From Geodermatophilus sabuli (GTDB lineage: Bacteria > Actinomycetota > Actinomycetes > Mycobacteriales > Geodermatophilaceae), in the NCBI RefSeq assembly GCF_900215145.1, contig NZ_OBDO01000003.1:1-64000 (forward strand): a stretch of 64,000 nucleotides of DNA, read 5' to 3'. A program made the position numbers and the translations under genes. Below are positions 27,411 through 35,906 of the stretch, piece by piece. Position 1 is the first letter of the stretch. The number at the start of each line of letters is the position of its first letter. The notes beneath the pieces are model-generated. The model was not told where the DNA came from. It made no database searches and worked only from the letters and a program-made list of their open reading frames with translations.

Positions 27411-27440
27411 ACCGTAGGGGCCGTTACCGTCCCGTGACAA
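27411..27440 (-). promoter_or_regulatory. Sigma-70-type promoter of the riboswitch-transglycosylase transcript
   Basis: On the minus strand, TTGTCA (27435-27440) and TACGGT (27411-27416) are separated by 18 bases. Transcription would begin near 27404, about 45 bases before the riboswitch, and run to the transglycosylase. Confidence 0.55.
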
Positions 27441-27530
27441 TCCCAGGCGCCTCAGGGTTTACGTGACCCTCGTCGCGGCAGAGGCGGGCCGGATCCGGAA
27501 TACGCAGGCGGGGACGGTGTTGCACCGGTC

Positions 27531-27552
27531 AGTAGTTGCGCTCTCAACCACT
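27531..27552. promoter_or_regulatory. Imperfect inverted repeat upstream of the flavin monooxygenase pair
   Basis: AGTAGTTG-CGCTCT-CAACCACT, with 7 of 8 arm bases symmetrical, ends 11 bases before the luciferase-like gene ATG. It is placed to be an operator; no regulator gene is adjacent. Confidence 0.35.
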
Positions 27553-27563
27553 TGGAGCACGAG

Positions 27564-28712
27564 ATGCAGTTCGGGATCTTCTCGGTCAGCGACATCACGA
27601 CCGACCCCACGACCGGCCGCACGCCCAGCGAGGCGGAGCGGATCCAGGCGGTCGTCACCATCGCGGAGAAGGCCGAGGAGGTCGGGCTCGACGTCTTCGC
27701 GCTGGGCGAGCACCACAACCCGCCGTTCTTCTCGTCCTCCCCCACCACCACGCTGGCCTACGTCGCCGCGCGGACGCGGACGCTGCAGCTGTCGACGGCG
27801 ACGACGCTGATCACCACCAACGACCCGGTGAAGATCGCCGAGGACTACGCGATGCTGCAGCACCTGGCCGGCGGCCGGGTGGACCTCATGATGGGCCGCG
27901 GCAACACCGGCCCGGTCTACCCGTGGTTCGGCAAGGACATCCGCGACGGCATCCCGCTGGCCGTGGAGAACTACGCGCTGCTGCGCCGGCTGTGGGACTC
28001 CGACGTCGTCAACTGGTCCGGCCAGTACCGCACCCCGCTGCAGGGCTTCACCTCGACCCCGCGGCCCCTGGACGGCGTCGCCCCCTTCGTGTGGCACGGC
28101 TCCATCCGCTCGCCGCAGATCGCCGAGCAGGCTGCGTACTACGGTGACGGCTTCTTCCACAACCACATCTTCTGGCCGCCGCAGCACACCCAGCGGATGG
28201 TCGAGTTCTACCGCCAGCGCTACGAACACCACGGTCACGGCTCGGCCGACCAGGCGATCGTCGGCCTCGGTGGGCAGGTGTTCATGCGCCGGAACAGCCA
28301 GGACGCCGTCCGTGAGTTCCGCCCCTACTTCGACAACGCCCCCGTCTACGGCCACGGCCCGTCGCTGGAGGACTTCAGCCGCGAGACGCCGCTGACCGTC
28401 GGCTCCCCGCAGCAGGTCATCGAGCGCACCCTCGGCTTCCGCGAGTACGTCGGGGACTACCAGCGGCAGCTGTTCCTCATCGACCACGCCGGCCTGCCGC
28501 TGAAGACGGTGCTGGAGCAGCTGGACATCCTCGGGGAGGAGGTCGTGCCGGTGCTGCGGCGGGAGTTCGCCGCCCTCAAGCCCGCGCACGTGCCCGAGGT
28601 CCCGACCCACGCGTCGCGGGTCGCCGCCCGCGGCGGGGCGAGGGACGCCACCGTGCACGCGCCCGCCGATGACGTCACCGGGCAGGCCCGCGAGGAGGTC
28701 GAGGTCCGGTGA
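27564..28712 (+). CDS. Luciferase-like FMN-dependent monooxygenase (CE1758 type)
   Basis: 382 residues from ATG 27564, with GGAG 6 bases upstream (an ATG at 27552 is poorly placed). TIM-barrel bacterial-luciferase family: MQFGIFSVSDI start, LGEHHNPPFFSSSPTTTLAY near 50-70, AEDYAMLQHLAGGRVDLMMGRG near 95-116. The C-terminal 30 residues are a polar tail. It uses reduced FMN, probably supplied by the reductase whose GTG overlaps its stop (GTGA). The pair matches the two-gene CE1758/CE1759 systems of corynebacteria; the substrate is unknown. Confidence 0.9.
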   Translation: MQFGIFSVSDITTDPTTGRTPSEAERIQAVVTIAEKAEEVGLDVFALGEHHNPPFFSSSPTTTLAYVAARTRTLQLSTATTLITTNDPVKIAEDYAMLQHLAGGRVDLMMGRGNTGPVYPWFGKDIRDGIPLAVENYALLRRLWDSDVVNWSGQYRTPLQGFTSTPRPLDGVAPFVWHGSIRSPQIAEQAAYYGDGFFHNHIFWPPQHTQRMVEFYRQRYEHHGHGSADQAIVGLGGQVFMRRNSQDAVREFRPYFDNAPVYGHGPSLEDFSRETPLTVGSPQQVIERTLGFREYVGDYQRQLFLIDHAGLPLKTVLEQLDILGEEVVPVLRREFAALKPAHVPEVPTHASRVAARGGARDATVHAPADDVTGQAREEVEVR

Positions 28713-29332
28713 CCACGCGCACCCTCGCCGTCGTCAGCGCGGGGCTGTCCACGCCGTCGTCCACGCGGCTGCTCGCCGACCGGCTCAGCGTGGCCACCGT
28801 CGACGCCCTCCGGGCCCGCGGCGACGACGCCACCGTGGAGGTGGTCGAGCTGCGCACGCACGCCCGCGACCTGGCCGACGACCTCGTCACCGGGTTCGCC
28901 AACACCTCCCTGCAGGCGGCCGTCGACACCGTCACCGGCGCCGACGGGCTCATCGTGGTGACCCCGGTGTTCTCGGGTTCCTACAGCGGCCTCTTCAAGA
29001 CGTTCTTCGACGTCCTGGACAAGGAGTCGCTGACCGGCAGGCCGGTGCTGCTCGGCGCCACCGCGGGCACCGCACGGCACTCGCTGGTCATCGAGCACGC
29101 CCTGCGCCCGCTGTTCGCCTACCTGCGCGCGGTCGCCGTCCCCACCGGGGTCTTCGCCGCCTCGGAGGACTGGGGCGGCGCCGACGGCGTCGACCGGGCG
29201 CTGGCCGCGCGCGTCGAGCGCGCGGCCGGCGAGCTGGCCGACATCGTGGCCGGCCGGCCGTCGTCGGCCCGCCCGGCCGACCCGTTCGCCGACGTCACGC
29301 CGTTCGACCAGCTCCTCCGCGGCAAGGCATAG
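28709..29332 (+). CDS. NAD(P)H-dependent FMN reductase (CE1759 type)
   Basis: 207 residues, flavodoxin-like fold. LAVVSAGLSTPSSTRLLADRL forms the phosphate-binding loop and TPVFSGSYSGLFKTFFDVLD the flavin-contact segment usual in NADPH-dependent FMN reductases. It should supply FMNH2 to the luciferase-like monooxygenase in front of it, with which it is coupled by a GTGA overlap. The operon ends in a large hairpin starting at its own stop codon. Confidence 0.9.
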   Translation: MTTRTLAVVSAGLSTPSSTRLLADRLSVATVDALRARGDDATVEVVELRTHARDLADDLVTGFANTSLQAAVDTVTGADGLIVVTPVFSGSYSGLFKTFFDVLDKESLTGRPVLLGATAGTARHSLVIEHALRPLFAYLRAVAVPTGVFAASEDWGGADGVDRALAARVERAAGELADIVAGRPSSARPADPFADVTPFDQLLRGKA

Positions 29333-29398
29333 GAGGCGAGGCACAGGAGGCCTTCCCCACGTCCGGCGCGGCCCGACGTGGGGAACGCCTCCTATGCC
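29326..29398. terminator. Large bidirectional terminator with two competing left arms
   Basis: The right arm (29375-29398, GACGTGGGG followed by AACGCCTCCTATGCC) pairs over 21 of 23 bases with 29341-29363. Its last 13 bases also pair perfectly with 29326-29338, which contains the stop codon of the FMN reductase. It overlaps the end of the convergent amiS-type gene, so it can serve both. Confidence 0.6.
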
Positions 29399-30117
29399 CG
29401 AGGCGTCCGGCGCGGGGTGCCGGCGTCGTTGCGGTCGGTCGAGTTCCGGGCCACCGGCACGCCCTCGGGCCCCTCGGGAGCACCCTGCGGGACCGGCGCG
29501 GACGGCGGCACCGCCGGCTCGGGGTGGGCCCGCAGCCGCGGGTACAGCAGCACGAGGCTGGCCACGAAGACGACGGCCAGGACGATCGCCCACAGGCCCA
29601 CGTTGTCGGCCCAGACCCCCGTCAGCAGCAGGAAGGCCGGGAGGGCGGCACTGACCAGGCCGGCGACCACTGCGATCGCGCCGGTGTAGCGCGTGAGGTC
29701 CTCCCGCTTGAGCCCGAGGACCAGCCAGAACAGCGCCCAGAGCACGGCCCAGAACAGCCAGATGACACCGAAGGCGGCGTCCCGCGGCTCGAAGTAGAAG
29801 AAGTTCAGGCCGGCGTAGACCACCGCACAGACAGCGACGAAGGCGGAGAACCACCCCAGTCCCGTCCCGTCCAGGTCGGCGAGCAGGTTGATCCCGACGT
29901 ACAGGTACGTGAAGCCGAACAGGTAGATGCCCGATGCGCCCAGGATGGCGGCGGGGTCACCACCGGAGCTGACGATCAGGTAGGTGGGCGTGAAGACCTG
30001 CAGCGCGCCCACGAACAAGTTGATCGGTGCGGCGGCCCGGGCGTCCACCCGGCCCAGCAGCATCAGGCCGTTGACGAACAGGACGACCCCCACGTACAGC
30101 AGGCCCACGGCTCCCAT
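29392..30117 (-). CDS. AmiS/UreI-family amide or urea channel
   Basis: 241 residues, six to seven hydrophobic helices (residues about 1-200) and a disordered Pro-rich tail. The opening MGAVGLLYVGVVLFVNGLML and the FGFTYLYVGINLL block are typical of AmiS/UreI. These inner-membrane channels let short amides or urea enter the cell. ATG 30115-30117 has GGAGGAG upstream. With FmdA (formamidase) and FmdB nearby, uptake of formamide or acetamide is the natural role. The symbol amiS fits the family but the substrate is not proven. Confidence 0.88.
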   Translation of the reverse strand: MGAVGLLYVGVVLFVNGLMLLGRVDARAAAPINLFVGALQVFTPTYLIVSSGGDPAAILGASGIYLFGFTYLYVGINLLADLDGTGLGWFSAFVAVCAVVYAGLNFFYFEPRDAAFGVIWLFWAVLWALFWLVLGLKREDLTRYTGAIAVVAGLVSAALPAFLLLTGVWADNVGLWAIVLAVVFVASLVLLYPRLRAHPEPAVPPSAPVPQGAPEGPEGVPVARNSTDRNDAGTPRRTPRA

Positions 30118-30228
30118 GTGCGTTCATCTCCTCCGGTCCCGCGACGGTGCGGATGTCCCCCGTGGCGGTGCGCCGGCGGTTGTCACGCCGGCCCGGGACG
30201 GCCGTGCCCGGCCGTCCCCCTGCAGCGG

Positions 30229-30483
30229 TCAGGGCTCCCGGCGGCCCTCCCGGTCGCCGGTGGACCGCTCGCCCGGGTCGGGTTCCTCCAGCGCCTCGTC
30301 GAGGAGCGCCGCGAGCCCGTCCAGGGAGCGGTGCGGACCGTTCCGGCGGAAGAGCACCGGCTCGGGCGCGGCGTCCTCGACCTCGGCCAGCGCCTCGGTG
30401 AGCCGGTGCGCCGCCCGCAGCGCCTCCTTGCCGAAGCGGTCGGTCGCCTGGTGCCGCTCGATCGGCGGCAGGTCGTCGGTCAC
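30229..30483 (-). CDS. Small acidic helical protein in the amide cluster
   Basis: 84 residues, unrecognised. Mostly helical, with LRAAHRLTEALAEVEDAA and LDGLAALLDEALEEPDPG as amphipathic helices, highly charged and with no Cys or membrane segment. GTG 30481-30483 has GGAGAGAGG 4-8 bases upstream, strong support for translation. It is on the same strand as the AmiS channel 111 bases further on and may be co-transcribed with it and fmdAB. Confidence 0.6.
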   Translation of the reverse strand: MTDDLPPIERHQATDRFGKEALRAAHRLTEALAEVEDAAPEPVLFRRNGPHRSLDGLAALLDEALEEPDPGERSTGDREGRREP

Positions 30484-30608
30484 GGGCCCTCTCTCCGGAT
30501 CACGGTCGGTGACTCCTCCTCCCGGTTGGTGGACGGCACGCGGGGGTACCCCGCGCCCGGCCTCGAACAGCCGGCGGCCACGGAGCGCAGACACACGAGG
30601 AGCCATCC

Positions 30609-30776
30609 GTGGAGCACCGGATCGAGGTGGTCTGGACGTGCCGGCGGTGCGAGGTCGGCGGCCAGGACGAGCAGGAGGACGGCGCTGTCGACCCGGTCTG
30701 CTGGAACTGCGGTGGGCCGGTCGTCGTGACCGCCCGGCCCACCGTCAGACTCCTCGCCGAACCGGAAGCGGCCTGA
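30609..30776 (+). CDS. 55-residue zinc-ribbon protein
   Basis: A short plus-strand gene, GTG 30609 to TGA 30776. Two knuckles, CRRC (residues 11-14) and CWNC (31-34), are set on short beta strands (HRIEVVWTC, GGPVVVTARPTVRLL), the layout of a rubredoxin-like zinc ribbon. GAGGAG stands 7 bases before the GTG. It is the only plus-strand gene within the amide cluster. It may be a small regulator or metal-binding adaptor; I know of no function. Confidence 0.65.
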   Translation: MEHRIEVVWTCRRCEVGGQDEQEDGAVDPVCWNCGGPVVVTARPTVRLLAEPEAA

Positions 30777-30833
30777 GCGGACGCCCGTCCGGACACCTCG
30801 GTCAGCCGGTGCGTGCCGGCCCCGGCCGGCCCG

Positions 30834-32087
30834 TCACGACGTCACGGCGCACTGCCCGCGGTCGGCACGCTGCGGCCCGGCGGCCGACGGCCTGATGTCG
30901 AAGTCGAAGACAGCCGTCGGCAGGTAGAGCGAGCAGCAGGCGTTCGGGATGTCGACGACCCCGCTGACCCGGCCCTCGATCGGCGCCGAGCCCAGCAGCA
31001 GGTAGGCCTGCTCACCGGAGTACCCGAACTTCTCCAGGTACCGGACGGCGTTGAGGCACGCCCGCCGGTAGGCCAGCGTGGCGTCCAGGTACTGGTTCGT
31101 GTTGGTCTCGTGGTCGACCGAGACCCCGATGAAGGTCAGGAACTCCGAGTACCGGGGCTCGACGTTGCCCGGCATGAACACGGGGTTGGTGGTCACGCCG
31201 TAGGCCTCCATGCCGCCCTTGATCAGGTCGATGTGGAAGTCGATGAAGCCACCCATCTCGATGGCGCCACAGAAGGTGATCTCGCCGTCGCCCTGGCTGA
31301 AGTGCAGGTCGCCGCCGGAGAGCTTCGCGCCGTCGACGTGCACCGGGTAGAACACCCGCGATCCGCGCGAGAAGTTCTTGATGTCGTGGTTGCCGCCGTT
31401 CTCGCGGGCCGGCACGGTGCGGGCGCCGTCCCGGGCGATGCCGTCGAGCGCGTCGCCGCTCGCCGTCCCCCCGAGGGTGTTCTCGGCCAGGGGCGGGAGC
31501 GCCAGCGGCGGCACCCGGTCGGGGTCGGTCGCGATCAGCGCCCGCTCCCGCTCGTTCCACTTCGCCAGCAGGTCGGCCGACGGGGCCGTTCCGAACAGCC
31601 CCGGGTGGGTGAGACCGGTGTACCGGACTCCCGGGATGTGCCGGGAGGTGGCGACCTGCCCCTGGAAGTCCCAGATCGCCTTGTAGGCGTCCGGGAAGTA
31701 GTCGGTCAGGAAGCCGCCGCCGTTGACCTTGGCGAAGATGCCGGTGTAGCCCCAGCCCTGGCCGGGTGCGTCGCCGAACTCCTGCGGCGCCGGCACCGGC
31801 CCGAGGTCGAGGATGTCGACGACGAGGAGGTCGCCGGGCTCCGCGCCTTCGACACCGATCGGCCCGCTGAGCATGTGCGCGTGGGTCAGGTCGACGTCGC
31901 GGACGTCGTTGGCGGAGTCGTTGTTGCCGATCTGGCCGTCGGTCCACTCGCGGCACTCGACCCGGATGCTCTGCCCGGGCCGCACCATCGCCGCGACCGG
32001 GACGTCCGGGTGCCAGCGGTTGTGGCCGGGTACGGCCTGGTCCCTCATGGACTTGGCCTGGTCGACGGTGAACACCACGTCTGGCAT
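30834..32087 (-). CDS. fmdA: Formamidase/acetamidase
   Basis: 417 residues of the FmdA/AmdA family. NRWHPDVPVAAMVRPGQSIRVE (about 23-44), GDLLVVDILDLGPVP, GGGFLTDYFPDAYK and NGGNHDIKNFSRGSR are characteristic, as is SQGDGEITFCGAIEM. It hydrolyses formamide or acetamide to ammonia and the acid. ATG 32085-32087 has GGAGAG upstream; the same bases also provide a GAGAGT hexamer 6 bases from the ATG. It is downstream of fmdB and linked with the AmiS channel. Confidence 0.94.
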   Translation of the reverse strand: MPDVVFTVDQAKSMRDQAVPGHNRWHPDVPVAAMVRPGQSIRVECREWTDGQIGNNDSANDVRDVDLTHAHMLSGPIGVEGAEPGDLLVVDILDLGPVPAPQEFGDAPGQGWGYTGIFAKVNGGGFLTDYFPDAYKAIWDFQGQVATSRHIPGVRYTGLTHPGLFGTAPSADLLAKWNERERALIATDPDRVPPLALPPLAENTLGGTASGDALDGIARDGARTVPARENGGNHDIKNFSRGSRVFYPVHVDGAKLSGGDLHFSQGDGEITFCGAIEMGGFIDFHIDLIKGGMEAYGVTTNPVFMPGNVEPRYSEFLTFIGVSVDHETNTNQYLDATLAYRRACLNAVRYLEKFGYSGEQAYLLLGSAPIEGRVSGVVDIPNACCSLYLPTAVFDFDIRPSAAGPQRADRGQCAVTS

Positions 32088-32171
32088 GTCCCCACTCTCC
32101 GATCTGCGGTGATGGTGAGCGTCAGCCCGCGGGGAACGGGCCGTTCGGGGGGTCGCGGGGCCCGGGGGCGG

Positions 32172-32450
32172 TCAGGGCCGGGGCAGCGCGTCCCAGCGCG
32201 GGTCCCGCGGGGCCGGGCGGCCGGCGGCGCGCGGGACCGTCGTGGTCACCGTGGGCGCGTCCCCGCTCGCCTCCTCGCGCAGCCGCGCGGCGGCCACGGG
32301 CGCGGCGGTACGGCTGAGCAGGGGGGCGGTGTAGACGCGCCGGCCCTCCGCCCCGCAGCCGGGACAGCGGCCGGAGCTCTCGGCGGTGCCGATGGGGCGG
32401 CGGACCTCCCAGGGGCCGCACCTGGGACACCGGTAGACGTAACCCGCCAT
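32172..32450 (-). CDS. fmdB: FmdB-family zinc-ribbon protein
   Basis: 92 residues. MAGYVYRCPRCGPWEVRRPIG and CPGCG form the FmdB-type zinc ribbon (first 45 residues), followed by an Ala/Arg/Pro-rich tail. FmdB-type proteins accompany fmdA and are thought to regulate it or help in its maturation. ATG 32448-32450 follows GGAGGACCTCG. It lies 84 bases upstream of fmdA on the same strand and is probably the first gene of the operon. Confidence 0.9.
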   Translation of the reverse strand: MAGYVYRCPRCGPWEVRRPIGTAESSGRCPGCGAEGRRVYTAPLLSRTAAPVAAARLREEASGDAPTVTTTVPRAAGRPAPRDPRWDALPRP

Positions 32451-32617
32451 CGAGGTCCTCCGGGGATCGGGACCACAGGTGAACGGGGAAGCTAGCGGTC
32501 CGGGGGGCCGGGCGGACCCCGCCCGGGCCCGGGACGACCGGTCGATCGAGGCGCCGCGCGCGTCGCTACGCCCGGCCTCCCGGGGGTGACCGCCGGTTCG
32601 TCGGCCCCTGGAGCCGC

Positions 32618-34201
32618 TCAGCCGGTGGCGTCGGGTGAGGCCGGCGCGGAGCCGCCCTGCGGGGCCTCGCCGGCCATGATCCGGGTGATCTCGGCGCGGT
32701 CGGCGGCCGACGGCAGCCCCCATCCGGGCTGGTAGCCGTAGACCTCGCCGAGTGGCGTCGAGTGGGTGCGGCCGTCGAGGACCTCCACCGCCTCGGGCCC
32801 GATCAGCCCCGGGTGCAGCACCCCGCAGGCCTCGGCCACCTTGAACAGGTCCCGGCGCAGCGTCTCGACGTAGTTGGCCGCCCGCACCGACTTGAGCCCC
32901 GGGTCCAGCCCGTGGGCCAGCCACGGGTTCTGGGTGGCCACCCCGGTCGGGCAGGTGTCGGTGTGGCACTTCTGCGCCTGGATGCAGCCGATCGCCAGCA
33001 TCGCCTCGCGGGCGACGTTGACCATGTCGCAGCCCAGCGCGAAGGCGACTGTCGCGTTGTCCGGCAGCCCGAGCTTGCCGGCGCCGACGAACGTCACCTG
33101 CTCGTGCAGCCCGGCCCGGGCGAACGCCGCGTACACGCGGGCGAAGCCGAGCTGGAAGGGCAGCGACACCGAGTCGGTGAAGATCAGCGGCGCGGCGCCG
33201 GTGCCGCCCTCGCCGCCGTCCACGGTCACGAAGTCCACCCCGCGGCCGGTGCGGCTCATCAGGTCGGTCAGCTCGTGCCAGAAGCCCAGGTCGCCGACGG
33301 CGGACTTGATGCCCACGGGCAGCCCCGTCTCGGCGGCCAGGAGCTCCACCCAGTCCAGCATGCTGTCGACGTCGGAGAACTCGGCGTGCCGCGACGGGCT
33401 CACGCAGTCCACGCCCTCCGGCACCCCGCGGGCGGCGGCGATCTCCGCCGACACCTTCGCGCCGGGCAGCACGCCGCCGAGTCCCGGCTTGGCGCCCTGG
33501 CTGAGCTTGACCTCCAGCGCCCGCACGGGTGCGGCGGCGACGAGGTCCTTGAGCCGGTCGAGGTCGAACCGGCCGTGCTCGTCGCGGCAGCCGAAGTAGG
33601 CGGTGCCGATCTGGTACACCAGCTCCCCGCCGTGCCGGTGGTGCACCGAGATCCCGCCCTCGCCGGTGTTGTGCAGGCAGCCGGCCAGCGCCGCCCCGCG
33701 GTTGAGCGCCTCCACCGCGGCTCCGGACAGCGAGCCGAAGCTCATCGCCGAGATGTTCACGACCGAGGCCGGCCGGAACGCCCGCGCCCGGCCGCGCGCG
33801 CCACCGAGCACCTTCGCCGACGGCAGCGCGACGTCGTGCGCCGACATGGGTGCCGACGGCGGGACCGCGGACCCGAACGTCCGGTGGTTGATGACCGGGT
33901 AGCCGGCGGTGTACTCGAGGTCGTTGTCGGTGCCGAACCCGAAGTAGTTGTTCTCCTTCTTGGCCGAGGCGTACACCCAGCGGCGCTGGTCGCGGGTGAA
34001 CGGCCGTTCCTCGTTGTTGCCCGCGACGAGGTACTGGCGCAGCTCCGGGCCGATCGCCTCCAGCAGGTAGCGCGCGTGGCCGACCACCGGGAAGTTGCGC
34101 AGCAGGGTGTGCTCCCGCTGCAGCAGGTCGCGCGCGGCGACCGCCGACAACGCGGCCAGCCCCGCCGCCGCCGCCCGTGCGACACCTCTCATGACGTCCA
34201 C
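32618..34201 (-). CDS. FMN-binding glutamate-synthase-family protein
   Basis: 527 residues. An N-terminal hydrophobic helix (about 8-24) precedes the GltS central FMN/synthase domain, with SAMSFGSLSGAAVEALNRGA, LEVKLSQGAKPGLGG and FVTVDGGEGGTGAAP. CIQAQKCHTDTC is a Cx5Cx4C set for a 3Fe-4S cluster. There is no amidotransferase domain, so it is a stand-alone GltS-like protein of unclear electron partner. GTG 34199-34201 and ATG 34192 are both possible starts. Confidence 0.87.
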   Translation of the reverse strand: MDVMRGVARAAAAGLAALSAVAARDLLQREHTLLRNFPVVGHARYLLEAIGPELRQYLVAGNNEERPFTRDQRRWVYASAKKENNYFGFGTDNDLEYTAGYPVINHRTFGSAVPPSAPMSAHDVALPSAKVLGGARGRARAFRPASVVNISAMSFGSLSGAAVEALNRGAALAGCLHNTGEGGISVHHRHGGELVYQIGTAYFGCRDEHGRFDLDRLKDLVAAAPVRALEVKLSQGAKPGLGGVLPGAKVSAEIAAARGVPEGVDCVSPSRHAEFSDVDSMLDWVELLAAETGLPVGIKSAVGDLGFWHELTDLMSRTGRGVDFVTVDGGEGGTGAAPLIFTDSVSLPFQLGFARVYAAFARAGLHEQVTFVGAGKLGLPDNATVAFALGCDMVNVAREAMLAIGCIQAQKCHTDTCPTGVATQNPWLAHGLDPGLKSVRAANYVETLRRDLFKVAEACGVLHPGLIGPEAVEVLDGRTHSTPLGEVYGYQPGWGLPSAADRAEITRIMAGEAPQGGSAPASPDATG

Positions 34202-34282
34202 CGCTCCCTCGCGCGCCGGTGCAGTGGTCCGGCGTCCGGCGTGGGTTCGACCTCGGGCACGGCTCCTCCTCGGTGTGGCGGG

Positions 34283-35833
34283 CTACTCGGGATGGCTGGG
34301 GCGGTCGTCGAACGTGTCGAGCGTGGTGAGGACGTCGGTGAGCGCCTGGGTGGAGCGGTCGACCAGCGGGCGCAGCCGCGCGTAGACGGCCACCTCCTCG
34401 GGGTCGGGCTCCACCGGGTCGTTCACCTCGACCAGCGCGGTGACCGCGTCGAGGTCGGGCAGCGCACCGAGGGCGTGCCACCCGAGCAGGGCGGCGCCCA
34501 GGCCGGTGCCCTCCGGGGAGTCGGCCACCCGGACCGGGAGGTCCAGCGCGGCGGCGAGGGTGTGCACCCACAGCGACGAGGCCACGGCACCGCCGGTCGC
34601 CCGCACCTCGCGCACCGGCAGGTCGGTCGCGGCGAAGGCGTCGCGGACCAGGGCCAGCTGCTGGCAGACGCCCTCGACCGCGGCGCGCACCAGGTGCGGG
34701 CGGCGGTGCTCGCGGCGCAGCCCGATGTAGGCCCCGCGCAGCCCGGACCGCCACCACGGCGCCCGCTCGCCCAGCAGGTAGGGCAGGCACAGCAGGCCGG
34801 CGCTCCCGGCGGACACCTGCGTGGCCTCGGCCAGCAGCCGGGCGTCGAGGTCGTCGGCGTCCTCGCCCTCGGGGTCGGGGCGGTCGAAGTCGGCGGCCAG
34901 CGCCCGCGCGGCCCACCGCACCACCGAGCCGCCGTTGTTGACCGCGCCGCCCACCACCCAGTGGTCGTCGGTGAGCGCGTAGCAGAACAGCCGGCGGCCG
35001 GGGTCCACCGTCGGCCGTGGGACGACGACCCGCATGGCCCCGCTGGTGCCGAGGGAGACCGCCGCGATGTCCGGCCGCACCGCCCCGATGCCGACGTTGG
35101 CCAGCACGCCGTCGGAGGCGCCGATCACCAGCGGCAGGTCCGCGGGCAGCCCGGTCGCCTCCGCCACCTCGGGGCGCAGGCCGGGGAGGACCGCCGTCGT
35201 GGGCAGCACCTCGCCGAGCTGGTCGGGCCGCACGCCGGCGATCGCGGTCGCCTCGTCGTCCCAGCGGGCGGCCCGGATGTCGTAGAGGCCGGTGGAGGAG
35301 GCGCACGCCCGGTCCAGCACCTGCGGCCCGCCGTGCAGGGCGGCGACGAGGAGCTCCTTGACCCCACCCCAGCGCGGGGTGCGGGTGACCAGGTCGGGGT
35401 CTTCGGCACGTTCCCAGGAGAGCTTCACCAGCGGCGACATGGGGTGCACCGGTGTGCCGGTGCGGGCGTGCAGGTCCGCGGCCCGGCCGTCGGCGACCAG
35501 GGCCTGCGCCCACTGGGCCGCCCGGTTGTCCGCCCAGGTGACCAGGGGGCCGATCGGGGCGCCGTCGTCGTCCATGGGCACCAGGCCGTGCATGGCGGCG
35601 CTGAGGGCGACCGCGACCACGCGGTCCCCGCGCTCGCGGGCGCGGGCGGCGACGGCCGCGAGCGCCTCGACGGCGGCCGACTGCAGCCGCCCGGCGTCGA
35701 GCTCCGCGCGGCCGGGTGCCGGCACCAGCAACGGGTAGCCGACGCTGACGAGGTCGCGCACCCGCCCCTCGGCGCCGGCGGTGACCGCCTTGGTCGCCGT
35801 CGTCCCCGAGTCCAGCCCGACGACGACGTCCAC
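34283..35833 (-). CDS. FGGY-family carbohydrate kinase (gluconokinase type)
   Basis: 516 residues. GLDSGTTATKAV (about 6-17) begins the first actin-like domain; LSAAMHGLVPMDDDG and LPYLLGERAPWW are typical of gluconokinase/xylulokinase FGGY proteins, and GGAVASSLWVHTLAAALDLPV is the second-domain ATP region. Gluconate is the likeliest substrate from the AMHG and ERAP blocks, with xylulose as the alternative. GTG 35831-35833 follows AGGGG. No sugar operon adjoins it; neighbours are a GltS-like protein and a coiled-coil protein. Confidence 0.85.
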   Translation of the reverse strand: MDVVVGLDSGTTATKAVTAGAEGRVRDLVSVGYPLLVPAPGRAELDAGRLQSAAVEALAAVAARARERGDRVVAVALSAAMHGLVPMDDDGAPIGPLVTWADNRAAQWAQALVADGRAADLHARTGTPVHPMSPLVKLSWERAEDPDLVTRTPRWGGVKELLVAALHGGPQVLDRACASSTGLYDIRAARWDDEATAIAGVRPDQLGEVLPTTAVLPGLRPEVAEATGLPADLPLVIGASDGVLANVGIGAVRPDIAAVSLGTSGAMRVVVPRPTVDPGRRLFCYALTDDHWVVGGAVNNGGSVVRWAARALAADFDRPDPEGEDADDLDARLLAEATQVSAGSAGLLCLPYLLGERAPWWRSGLRGAYIGLRREHRRPHLVRAAVEGVCQQLALVRDAFAATDLPVREVRATGGAVASSLWVHTLAAALDLPVRVADSPEGTGLGAALLGWHALGALPDLDAVTALVEVNDPVEPDPEEVAVYARLRPLVDRSTQALTDVLTTLDTFDDRPSHPE

Positions 35834-35906
35834 GACGACCCCCTGACCGGCCCCGATGCCCTGAGGCGATCGTGCTCGGTGGGGTCGCCGGGCGCCAGCC
35901 GAGCGC

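Noticed and set aside
32172..35513. 1113-codon minus-strand frame spanning the GltS-like and FGGY genes
   Set aside because: Only the terminal 92 codons (FmdB) are real; the remainder is an alternative frame of the two genes.
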